Source: Anaerolineae bacterium
GTDB lineage: Bacteria > Chloroflexota > Anaerolineae > Fen-1058
Reading direction: 5' to 3'
Assembly (NCBI GenBank): GCA_003154115.1
Contig: PMCF01000384.1
Span: 1 to 33,077, forward strand
Length of the DNA: 33,077 nucleotides
Part shown: piece after piece, positions 23,150-29,770 of the stretch
Numbering within the stretch: the first letter of the stretch is position 1
Layout: each line of letters begins with the position of its first letter
Notes under the pieces: generated by a model
Database searches by the model: none
What the model was told of the DNA's origin: nothing
What the model saw: the letters and a program-made list of their open reading frames with translations, nothing else
Translations under genes and position numbers: made by a program

Positions 23150-24460
23150 CTAGGCGGACGATTTGAGATCGACGAAGTAACAGCTGCACGCCTCGTCGAG
23201 CAATTCCGGCGTCATCTGCGGCGGCGTGCCCGCGTACTCGCAGATGGCAATTACCGTTTTGAGAATGTCGCGCGGGTGCACCGATTGCAGGACGCGTCCC
23301 GGCTCGCGATACCACTTCTGCAGCAGGTAGAGGAACCCGTTGCGATCGAATGGCACGCGCAGGTTCTGGCACATTTGCGAGAAGATCTGGTAGAACATCT
23401 TCTCGTCAGGGCTGCTCACTTCCACCTTCATCTGGATGCGGCGCAGAAAAGCGCCATCGACGAGATCGCTGGGATCGAGATTGGTGGCGAAGACGATCAA
23501 CTGTCTGAAGGGAATTTCCAGTGTCTGGCCGGATTGCATGCGCAGAAAATCGATGCGCGTTTCCAGCGGCACGATCCAGCGGTTGAGCAATTGCTGCGGG
23601 CTGATCTGCTGCCGCCCGAAGTCGTCGATGAGGAACATGCCGCCGTTAGCCTTCATTTGCAATGGCGCTTCGTAAATCTTGGTGATAGGCTCGAAGCGCA
23701 ATTCCAGCGCATCCATCGTCAACTCACCGCCCACCATCACCGAAGGCCGCTGGAACAAACTCCAGCGTTTGTCCACGCCGATGAAGCCTGTCTTGCCCGT
23801 GGGGGCATCCGCGTCCGGCGGGGCGGTGTAGGGAATGTGCACCAGCGGATCATGCATTTGAATGATCTGCCCGCCGATCGAGACGGCGTAAGGCAGCCAG
23901 ATGGGATCGGCGCCCGCCAACAACTTGGCAATGGCTTGCGCGACCGTGGTCTTGCCGTTGCCCGGCGGCCCATACAAGAAGAGCGATGTGCCGGAATTCA
24001 TGGCCGGACCAATGCGGCGATGAAAGTTTTCGGGCAGGATCAAATGGGACAGCGCCTGCTTCACCTCGGTGGGCGTGGCCTTTTGCTGACTGGCCGTTTG
24101 TAACAAGATGGCTGTGCGATACGCGTCAATAGCGACGGGGAAGGGGCCGATGTATTGCGTGCGTTCCAGCGCATCGCGGGCGCGCGCCGAGCCTTCGTCG
24201 GTGAGCCGATAGGTATAGCTCATCCGCATGGTCCCCGCCTTCACCACTTCGACCATATGATCGTGCTGCATATCCACCATGATCTCGTCGATGACCTGCG
24301 GGAACAAGCGCGTCACTTCGGTGAGACGCGCCACGCTGACATCGCCCTCGGTAAAGAGGATGCGGTAGACCAGATCGACGGCGAGCGAGGGGGGGAGGCC
24401 CAGCTGGCCGATGGTGGTCGCTTGGGCCAAGAGTTTGCGGAGTTGATCGGAACCTGCCAC
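23150..24460 (-). CDS. AAA ATPase with N-terminal winged-helix-like domain
   Basis: A 436-aa ATPase. The first 105 residues or so look like a winged helix (GLPPSLAVDLVYRILFTEGDVSV, then LTDEGSARARDALER). The AAA module then has Walker A GPPGNGKT (164-171), Walker B MFLIDDF (275-281), sensor 1 VFATNLDP and an arginine-finger-like FLRR. The C-terminal helical part is normal for AAA proteins. The best start is the GTG at 24460, with GGGAGGA 7 nt upstream; the open frame goes to 24538. A role in chaperoning, remodelling or phage/plasmid-like processes is not resolved. It stands alone, with no partner on its strand; the neighbouring divergent gene is csoR. Confidence 0.85.
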   Translation of the reverse strand: MAGSDQLRKLLAQATTIGQLGLPPSLAVDLVYRILFTEGDVSVARLTEVTRLFPQVIDEIMVDMQHDHMVEVVKAGTMRMSYTYRLTDEGSARARDALERTQYIGPFPVAIDAYRTAILLQTASQQKATPTEVKQALSHLILPENFHRRIGPAMNSGTSLFLYGPPGNGKTTVAQAIAKLLAGADPIWLPYAVSIGGQIIQMHDPLVHIPYTAPPDADAPTGKTGFIGVDKRWSLFQRPSVMVGGELTMDALELRFEPITKIYEAPLQMKANGGMFLIDDFGRQQISPQQLLNRWIVPLETRIDFLRMQSGQTLEIPFRQLIVFATNLDPSDLVDGAFLRRIQMKVEVSSPDEKMFYQIFSQMCQNLRVPFDRNGFLYLLQKWYREPGRVLQSVHPRDILKTVIAICEYAGTPPQMTPELLDEACSCYFVDLKSSA

Positions 24461-24548
24461 GTCGACATCCTCCCACGATGATGTAGGTGGATTATATAAC
24501 AAACTGCCCGAAGAGGTGACATGGCGACACGCCAGCAATTCTCAATGG

Positions 24549-24663
24549 GTCATTCCGAGAAGCACCGCGACGAGGAACACCTGCGGTGCCGTGCTCCCGT
24601 CTCTGTGCTAGACCGGCAGCACAGCCTGCTGAGACAGAGATTCCTCGCCGCGCTCGGAATGAC
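24549..24663. repeat. Imperfect intergenic palindrome ('cattccgag' family)
   Basis: Outer arms gtcattccgag (24549-24559) and ctcggaatgac (24653-24663) are perfect inverted copies; inner parts gacgaggaa (24570-24578) and ttcctcg (24641-24647) also pair. With the csoR promoter it fills the 315-bp gap between the AAA ATPase and csoR genes. Confidence 0.8.
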
Positions 24664-24703
24664 ACCTGACAAATTGAGAATTCCTGGTGACATACCGGCC
24701 CGC

Positions 24704-24732
24704 TTGACAGCGGGCGCGGCGGATGTTACACT
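24704..24732 (+). promoter_or_regulatory. Promoter of the csoR-copA operon
   Basis: TTGACA (24704-24709), perfect, and TACACT (24727-24732) are separated by 17 bp. The predicted start is near 24739. The palindromic CsoR-type operator begins a few bases downstream. Confidence 0.75.
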
Positions 24733-24745
24733 TGCCCTATCTCGT

Positions 24746-24772
24746 TATCCCCCACCGGGGGGGAGGGGGTAT
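24746..24772 (+). promoter_or_regulatory. Probable CsoR operator overlapping the csoR ribosome binding site
   Basis: The G/C-rich tract ttatcccccaccggggg and its continuation gagggggtat form an imperfect dyad of the type known for CsoR (a TA-rich edge, a run of C, a run of G and a TA-rich edge). It lies between the predicted transcription start and the ATG and includes the GGGAGGGGG that serves as ribosome binding site. Apo-CsoR bound here would block its own transcript, and copper would release it. Confidence 0.6.
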
Positions 24773-24775
24773 GAA

Positions 24776-25054
24776 ATGGACGATGAGCATCGGGTAGCCG
24801 TAGTGAAACGACTCCGCAGTATTGCGGGCCACGTCAACGGCATCGAAAGAATGGTGACCGAAGACGCGTATTGCATCGACGTCATCAAGCAGGTGCAGGC
24901 CGTGCAGGCGGCCTTGAACAAGGTCAACGATTTGATTCTGGCGCAGCATCTCAACACGTGCGTCATCGAGGCGGTGCGCGGCGACAACAAGCAGGAACGC
25001 GAGCGGGTGCTGGAAGAGATTGTGGGCGTGTTTGAGATGGCGCAGAAAATCTAA
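24776..25054 (+). CDS. csoR: Copper-sensing transcriptional repressor CsoR
   Basis: A 92-aa all-helical repressor of the CsoR/RcnR family (DUF156). In the family, Cu(I) binds at Cys-His-Cys and weakens operator binding. Here the three ligands are in place: Cys33 (AYCIDVI), His58 and Cys62 (LAQHLNTC). The start [17 protein letters not shown] is a strong family signature. The open frame continues upstream to 24521, but the ATG at 24776 has the GGGAGGGGG and makes the normal length. The copA gene follows by 82 bp, and a promoter and a dyad operator precede it. The regulation of copA by this protein is a strong inference. Confidence 0.93.
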   Translation: MDDEHRVAVVKRLRSIAGHVNGIERMVTEDAYCIDVIKQVQAVQAALNKVNDLILAQHLNTCVIEAVRGDNKQERERVLEEIVGVFEMAQKI

Positions 25055-25055
25055 A

Positions 25056-25104
25056 CGTATTGCGTGGGGCGTGAGGTTCTGCCTATTACGCAATACGCAC
25101 CACG
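25056..25104. repeat. Inverted heptamer array between csoR and copA
   Basis: Seven 7-mers in register: cgtattg, cgtgggg, cgtgagg, ttctgcc, tattacg, caatacg, caccacg. The two ends, cgtattgcgt and acgcaatacg, form a perfect 10-bp stem. The hairpin in the csoR-copA message could slow ribosomes or protect the copA part. Confidence 0.8.
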
Positions 25105-25136
25105 TGGTTATCGGCAGAGCGGGGAGTAAATTGTCT

Positions 25137-27596
25137 ATGACAACCAAGCAAATCACTGTTCCCATCACCGGCATGACGTGCGCCAACTGCTCGGCGACCA
25201 TCGAGCGGGTGACGAAGAAGATGCCGGGTGTGGAGAATGCTGCGGTGAATCTGGCGAGCGAACGGGGTACGTGGGTTTACGATCCCGGCCTAGTGTCGCA
25301 GGATCAGATCATCGCGCAGATTGGCGACATCGGTTATGGCGTGGCAACGGCTGAGGCGGAGATTCCATTGCAGGGGCTGCACGACGAAACCGACGCGCGG
25401 GTGGTGGAGAGCGCGCTGGGTAAAACCGACGGGGTCTTGAAGGTCAGCGTGTCGAGCGTGACCAATAAAGTCAGCATCGAGTATCTGCCGACGATGGTGG
25501 GGCAGGGCGATCTGCGGCGCGCGATCGAAGCGATCGGGTTCAAGGCGATCGCGGTAGAGGGCGCTTCAGCCGATGATGCGGAAGCGGCAGCGCGTGAGGC
25601 CGAGCTGGCTCATCAGCGCAAGCGGCTCATCAGCGGTCTGGCGTTCACGATTCCATTGTTCGTGCTCTCAATGCTGAAGGACTTCTCGCATGCCGGGCTG
25701 CTGCAAGTGCCAGGATTTCTGGACGATTTTTATATGTGGCCGGGCAGTTGGTGGGTGTTTGCCGCGCTGGCGACGCCGGTGCAGTTCTACGTGGGCAAGG
25801 ATTTTTACGTGGGCGCGTGGAAGGCGCTGAAGAATAAGGCCGCTAATATGGATGTGCTGGTGGTGATGGGTTCGAGCGTGGCGTACTTTTACAGTTTCGG
25901 CCCGCTGCTGGGCCTGTACGGCACGCATCTCTACTTTGAAACATCGGCCGTCATCATCACGCTGATCGTGCTGGGCAAGTATCTGGAAGCCAAAGCGAAG
26001 GGGCGCACTAGCGAAGCATTGAAGAAGTTGATGGGGTTGCGCGCCAAGACCGCGCGGGTTCTGCGGGACGGGCTGGAACTGGAAATCGCGATTGACGATG
26101 TGCGTGTGGGCGATGTGGTCAGCGTGCGGCCCGGCGAAAAGATTCCGGTCGACGGTGTGGTGGTGGATGGCCGATCGAGCGTGGACGAGTCGATGATTAC
26201 GGGTGAGAGCATGCCGGTGGGTAAGGGGCCGGGCGATAAGGTAGTCGGCGCGACGATCAACAAGCAGGGCCTGCTGAAGTTCGAAGCGACCCAGGTGGGC
26301 AAGAACACCGTGCTGGCGCAGATCGTTCGGCTGGTGGAACAAGCACAGGGATCGAAAGCGCCCATTCAGAAGTTAGCCGATCAAGTCTCGGCGTGGTTTG
26401 TGCCCATGGTGATTATCATCGCGGCGTTGACGTTTGTCGGACATATGATCTTCAATCCTGCCGCGGGGGTTACGTCGGCCTTGATGGCGACGGTCGCCGT
26501 GCTGGTGATCGCCTGTCCATGCGCGATGGGGCTGGCTACTCCCACGGCGGTAATGGTGGGTACCGGCAAAGGCGCGGAGAACGGCGTGTTGTTCAAGAGC
26601 AGCACCGCGCTGGAACGCCTGGGCAATGTGAAGTTCGTGGCGCTGGATAAGACGGGCACGATTACGGAAGGCAAGCCTACCGTGACCGATGTGGTCATCA
26701 ATGATCAATTAACAATGATCAATGATCAATGGGCAATGAATAAAGAACAATTGCTCAGGCTGGCGGGATCGATCGAGCAGGCGAGTGAGCATCCACTTGC
26801 CGCGGCGATTGTGGAGGCGGCGAAGGCGCAGAACGCGACCTTGATTGAGCCGCAGGGCTTTCGATCGATTACGGGGCGTGGTGTAGCGGCCACGCTCGAT
26901 GGGCACGCGGTGCTGTTGGGCAATCTAACTTTGATGAACGAGCAGCAGGTGGCGTTGAATGGCTTGCAGTCGGCAGTAGAACGCTTGCAGAATGAAGCCA
27001 AAACAGCGATGGTGCTGGCGATCGATGGTGAAGCCGTCGGGGTGATTGCGGTCGCCGATACGGTGAAGGCGGGCTCGGCAGATGCGATTGATTCCCTGCA
27101 CGCACTGGGCATTCAGGCCGTGATGATCACCGGCGATAATCGTCAAACTGCCGGGGCCATCGCGCGGGGTGTGAAGATCGATCGGGTGTTGGCCGAAGTC
27201 CTGCCTGGCGACAAGGCCGCGACCGTAAAGAAGTTGCAGGAAGAGAATCAGATCGTGGCGATGGTGGGCGATGGCATCAACGATGCTCCGGCGCTGGCGC
27301 AGGCGGATGTCGGCATTGCGATCGGCACCGGCACCGACATCGCCATCGAGGCCGCCGACGTGACGCTGATGTCGGGCGATCTGCGCGGGCTGCCCAGGGC
27401 CATTCTCATCAGCCGTGGTACACTCAAAACGATCAAGCAGAATTTGTTCTGGGCGTTCTTCTACAACGTGATTTTGATCCCGGTGGCGGCGTTGGGTCTG
27501 CTGCAGCCAGTGTTTGCGGCCGGGGCGATGGCGTTCAGCAGTGTGTTTGTGGTGACGAATTCGCTGCGGCTGCGCGGACTGAAGATGACAAGGTGA
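25137..27596 (+). CDS. copA: Cu(I)-translocating P-type ATPase
   Basis: An 819-aa P1B-type ATPase that pumps Cu(I) out of the cytoplasm. The N-terminal metal-binding domain has GMTCANC (Cys15, Cys18). A second HMA-like domain (about 72-135) has lost its CxxC, reading GLHDETDA instead. Membrane helices include the CPC site (460-462). The phosphorylation motif DKTGT has Asp504, the nucleotide-binding His is in SEHPL, and the hinge is GDGIND (711-716). The last helix has the Cu(I)-type pattern YN...FSS. I chose the ATG at 25137 with GGGGAG upstream; the open frame begins at 25020 but overlaps csoR. Residues 521-534 or so are an in-frame heptamer array just after [16 protein letters not shown]. 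It is under CsoR by context and is followed by a YHS protein. Confidence 0.95.
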   Translation: MTTKQITVPITGMTCANCSATIERVTKKMPGVENAAVNLASERGTWVYDPGLVSQDQIIAQIGDIGYGVATAEAEIPLQGLHDETDARVVESALGKTDGVLKVSVSSVTNKVSIEYLPTMVGQGDLRRAIEAIGFKAIAVEGASADDAEAAAREAELAHQRKRLISGLAFTIPLFVLSMLKDFSHAGLLQVPGFLDDFYMWPGSWWVFAALATPVQFYVGKDFYVGAWKALKNKAANMDVLVVMGSSVAYFYSFGPLLGLYGTHLYFETSAVIITLIVLGKYLEAKAKGRTSEALKKLMGLRAKTARVLRDGLELEIAIDDVRVGDVVSVRPGEKIPVDGVVVDGRSSVDESMITGESMPVGKGPGDKVVGATINKQGLLKFEATQVGKNTVLAQIVRLVEQAQGSKAPIQKLADQVSAWFVPMVIIIAALTFVGHMIFNPAAGVTSALMATVAVLVIACPCAMGLATPTAVMVGTGKGAENGVLFKSSTALERLGNVKFVALDKTGTITEGKPTVTDVVINDQLTMINDQWAMNKEQLLRLAGSIEQASEHPLAAAIVEAAKAQNATLIEPQGFRSITGRGVAATLDGHAVLLGNLTLMNEQQVALNGLQSAVERLQNEAKTAMVLAIDGEAVGVIAVADTVKAGSADAIDSLHALGIQAVMITGDNRQTAGAIARGVKIDRVLAEVLPGDKAATVKKLQEENQIVAMVGDGINDAPALAQADVGIAIGTGTDIAIEAADVTLMSGDLRGLPRAILISRGTLKTIKQNLFWAFFYNVILIPVAALGLLQPVFAAGAMAFSSVFVVTNSLRLRGLKMTR
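26698..26739 (+). repeat. Six-unit heptamer array in copA
   Basis: Six consecutive 7-mers: tcaatga, tcaatta, acaatga, tcaatga, tcaatgg, gcaatga. They give [15 protein letters not shown] in the P/N-domain boundary. 42 bp is a multiple of 3, so the frame is kept. The same unit makes the array at 17523-17557 in the ligase gene. Confidence 0.85.
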
Positions 27597-27607
27597 CATG
27601 ATGCTTG

Positions 27608-27635
27608 TGCATCTTGCATCCTGCATCTTGCATCA
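27608..27635. repeat. Four-unit heptamer array between copA and the YHS gene
   Basis: tgcatct, tgcatcc, tgcatct and tgcatca in direct order. They stand 12 bp after the copA stop and 33 bp before the YHS start. No inverted half is visible. Confidence 0.85.
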
Positions 27636-27667
27636 ATAATCTCGAAATCGAAAAGGAGAGAACAACA

Positions 27668-27859
27668 ATGGCAATCGATCCCGTATGTGGTATGCAAGTC
27701 AACGAGAAGACGGCGAAGCACAAGAGCGAATACAAAGGCGAAACGTATTACTTCTGCGCGCCCGGCTGCAAGTTCACGTTTGACGAGAAGCCGGAAGACT
27801 ATGTGGGGCCGAACAAAAAGCCGTTCGTGCCGATGGAAGGTCGCGGCGGCAAGATGTAG
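27668..27859 (+). CDS. Small YHS-domain protein, copper-associated
   Basis: A 63-aa protein that is nearly all YHS domain: it starts MAIDPVCGMQV and has YKGETYYFCAPGCKFTFDEKPEDY. The cysteines in VCGM and FCAPGC are the likely metal ligands, as in the YHS domains of copper and heavy-metal ATPases and TRASH-like proteins. AAGGAG stands 10 nt before the ATG. It is the last gene of the csoR-copA unit, with a strong terminator 29 bp later. A role as metallochaperone or buffer for CopA is likely by context. Confidence 0.88.
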   Translation: MAIDPVCGMQVNEKTAKHKSEYKGETYYFCAPGCKFTFDEKPEDYVGPNKKPFVPMEGRGGKM

Positions 27860-27887
27860 ATTTCGCACGACTCAGTCGAGCGAAAGG

Positions 27888-27926
27888 ACACGGGGCCTCG
27901 TTAGCGGGGCTTCGTGTTTTTTGTTT
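27888..27926 (+). terminator. Rho-independent terminator of the copper operon
   Basis: acacggggcctcg (27888-27900), loop ttag, and cggggcttcgtgt (27905-27917) pair over 13 positions (with G-U pairs), followed by a T-rich tail (ttttttgtttt region). Confidence 0.9.
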
Positions 27927-27929
27927 TCG

Positions 27930-27993
27930 GAGCGAGACGGAGAGCAGGAGAGATAGAGCGAAATCTCTTCTGCTCTTGGTCTCTCAATCTCCA
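27930..27993. repeat. Inverted octamer array
   Basis: Eight 8-mers in register: gagcgaga, cggagagc, aggagaga, tagagcga, aatctctt, ctgctctt, ggtctctc, aatctcca. The first half is purine-rich, the second its inverted complement. It includes the stop codon of the minus-strand gene (27984-27986). Confidence 0.75.
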
Positions 27994-29387
27994 GCGATCC
28001 ACTTCGTCCACTGCCGATTGAACTCTTCGAACGACACCGGCAGCGCTGCCTCGATCGCGTCTTCCAGCGAGTGCGCTTTGCCCAGTGAATTGAGGAAACG
28101 CACCACGCCCTCTTGGCCGTAGCGTTCCTCAATGTAGATGACCATCGCCTCGGCTTCTTGCGTGGCGACGTGTTCGAGCGGTCCAAAGTATCCCTGGGTA
28201 GTCCAGTTCCACACCGACACCAACGGGACCAACTCGTCCTGGCGAAATCGTTCCACGTAACGCTGGTTTAGCGGGATCAGCTGTCCGTCGGGCATATGGG
28301 CTGAAGACGGCGGTAGAATCGTCGGCTGATAAAACATGCCCATCAGAAATAGCTCGTCAGACAGGCGCGCCCGTTTCCAGGTGGCGATTGCTTGCAAGAA
28401 CAATTCGCCGCTGCGATCAGTCTCCCAGCGCGTGTAATCGCCGGACGCCAACCGCACCACCGGATCGATCAACGTAGCATAGGCCATTGACACATAGGGA
28501 TCGCCGCGGGCATTGGCGTCTTCGTAGTAGCCCACCACGCGCGGCGAGGGCAAGTCGATCGACAGGGTGCTGCCGCGATCTTGCACAATTGGCTGCATCA
28601 ACAGAGGCTGGATGGTGATGGACAAAGTAAGGCCCGGCGTCCACAAGCGCGATCGATCACTCGGCGGCGAGCACTTCAGACTCTCGCACAGATTCTGATA
28701 AGCGCGCGTGAAACGATCGAATACTGCGCCGATGGCAGGCGCATCTTCGATCGGATGGTCGATCGTGATCGGGCCAATCGTGCCGGCGTCGCCGGCCATG
28801 GCGGCGGCCGTCGCACCACTCCAGAACGAGGCATCAGGCAGCGTCCAAATCCAGCGATCATTCACCAAGCGATAGAAACGGGTGTGACGATAGAAATCGC
28901 CGTGGCGAAATTGCCCCAGCTTCACCCACATGACGCCGCTGGGCAGCGTGCCCGTCTCGAATACGGTATACAACGTCTGGTATGACGGCGGCCCCCAATC
29001 GCCATAGGCGTTTTGCAAGGCCGCGTACCAATCGGCGTAAGCTTGCGGCATTTGGGCCAACGCAGGATTGAAAGTGACTCCGTTGTTAGTTTTCAGCGAG
29101 GCCAGATACTCTGCATCACGCTCGACGGCGATGTCGAGCGGCTCTGGTGTGGGCGGCGGCGGCAGCGGCGACAACGGCGATGCGATCACCGTCGGGACGA
29201 GCGTAGGACCGATCGGTTTGGGGAGCGGCTCGGGGATCGATCGATACAACAGCCCCAGGCCCACGCCCAACCCGATCGCGCTGATCACCACCCACCGCTT
29301 GCGCCATGAGCGAGGCGCGTGAGCTGTCTGCGCGATCGTTTCTTGGTCGGCATCTTCGCCGACACGCCATTCGATATCAGGACTCAT
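27984..29387 (-). CDS. Membrane-anchored peptidase-MA-like protein without zinc site
   Basis: A 467-aa protein with a short cytoplasmic start (1-30), a membrane helix (about 32-48) and a Pro-rich stretch (50-82) that leads to an extracellular domain. The C-terminal part (YIEERYGQEGVVRFLNSLG and FEEFNRQWTKWI) is like the end of peptidase-MA-like (gluzincin) proteins. However, the expected HExxH is absent; the place where it should be reads TLIDPVVRLASG. I infer a non-catalytic relative, maybe a sensor or scaffold. The start at 29387 has only a weak ribosome binding site. The gene is a single unit on the minus strand, and its stop codon lies in an octamer array. Confidence 0.75.
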   Translation of the reverse strand: MSPDIEWRVGEDADQETIAQTAHAPRSWRKRWVVISAIGLGVGLGLLYRSIPEPLPKPIGPTLVPTVIASPLSPLPPPPTPEPLDIAVERDAEYLASLKTNNGVTFNPALAQMPQAYADWYAALQNAYGDWGPPSYQTLYTVFETGTLPSGVMWVKLGQFRHGDFYRHTRFYRLVNDRWIWTLPDASFWSGATAAAMAGDAGTIGPITIDHPIEDAPAIGAVFDRFTRAYQNLCESLKCSPPSDRSRLWTPGLTLSITIQPLLMQPIVQDRGSTLSIDLPSPRVVGYYEDANARGDPYVSMAYATLIDPVVRLASGDYTRWETDRSGELFLQAIATWKRARLSDELFLMGMFYQPTILPPSSAHMPDGQLIPLNQRYVERFRQDELVPLVSVWNWTTQGYFGPLEHVATQEAEAMVIYIEERYGQEGVVRFLNSLGKAHSLEDAIEAALPVSFEEFNRQWTKWIAGD

Positions 29388-29423
29388 GGTTGAGAAAGAG
29401 GAACAGCGAGATTGAGGGATGGA

Positions 29424-29456
29424 GTGAATAAAGGAATGAAGTGAATAAAGGAATGA
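29424..29456. repeat. 16-bp direct repeat
   Basis: gtgaataaaggaatga occurs at 29424-29439 and 29441-29456 with one base between. It is part of a purine-rich array just upstream of the minus-strand gene. Confidence 0.85.
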
Positions 29457-29480
29457 GAGGAGGATGGATTCGCTCCTTCC

Positions 29481-29512
29481 CTCTGTCGCTCTATCGCTCT
29501 GTCACTCAATCG
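29481..29512. repeat. Octamer array
   Basis: Four 8-mers in register: ctctgtcg, ctctatcg, ctctgtca, ctcaatcg. It faces the purine-rich array at 29407-29463 as a loosely inverted arm. Confidence 0.8.
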
Positions 29513-29647
29513 TCAGGGAACTTGGCTTGAGGAAATTGTACCCGATGGCTACGGTTGTGCGCTGGCGTTGATCCACGCCTGCCACTTTGGCATAATCTAT
29601 GACCCGCTTCAACTCGATCCAGCGCTTGTAGTTGACTTGCAAATGGC

Positions 29648-29672
29648 AAGCCGTTCGTGCCGATGGGAGGTC
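29648..29672 (+). repeat. 25-bp copy of the YHS gene's 3' end
   Basis: 24 of 25 bases agree with 27818-27842 (aagccgttcgtgccgatgg and following). The rest of the YHS gene is not present here. A ggggtttttgcttt a few bases on resembles the T-tail side of the operon terminator, so this may be a decayed copy. Confidence 0.75.
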
Positions 29673-29703
29673 TACGAATCGGGGTTTTTGCTTTGTACTG
29701 AAA

Positions 29704-29732
29704 TTGACCCCGCCTACGAGTAGTGATATATT
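29704..29732 (+). promoter_or_regulatory. Promoter of the STAND-WD40 gene
   Basis: TTGACC (29704-29709) and TATATT (29727-29732) are 17 bp apart, each with five of six consensus bases. The predicted start is near 29739, with a leader of about 32 nt and GGAGG before the ATG at 29771. Confidence 0.7.
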
Positions 29733-29770
29733 GATGTCAGTCAAGGCGAAGTCCTATCAGTGGAGGCTAC

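Larger units (their letters stand above)
29388..29770. other. 383-bp gap with repeats, a duplicated YHS-gene tail and a promoter
   Basis: From left to right it holds a purine-rich array (29407-29463) with a 16-bp direct repeat, an octamer array (29481-29512), a 25-bp copy of the 3' end of the YHS gene (29648-29672) and a good promoter (29704-29732). A minus-strand open frame of 80 codons (29502-29744) spans most of it, but it lacks a ribosome binding site and any recognisable domain, so I do not call it a gene. Confidence 0.6.

Noticed and set aside
24521-24775. N-terminal extension of CsoR
   Set aside because: It would translate the palindromic repeat, the promoter and the operator; CsoR proteins are about 90 aa.
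11721-29512. CRISPR array
   Set aside because: The units are 7-8 bp, contiguous and without spacers; no cas gene is present.
29502-29744. 80-codon minus-strand open frame
   Set aside because: It spans the octamer array and the duplicated YHS tail, lacks a ribosome binding site and matches nothing I know. A plus-strand frame over the same bases is no better.
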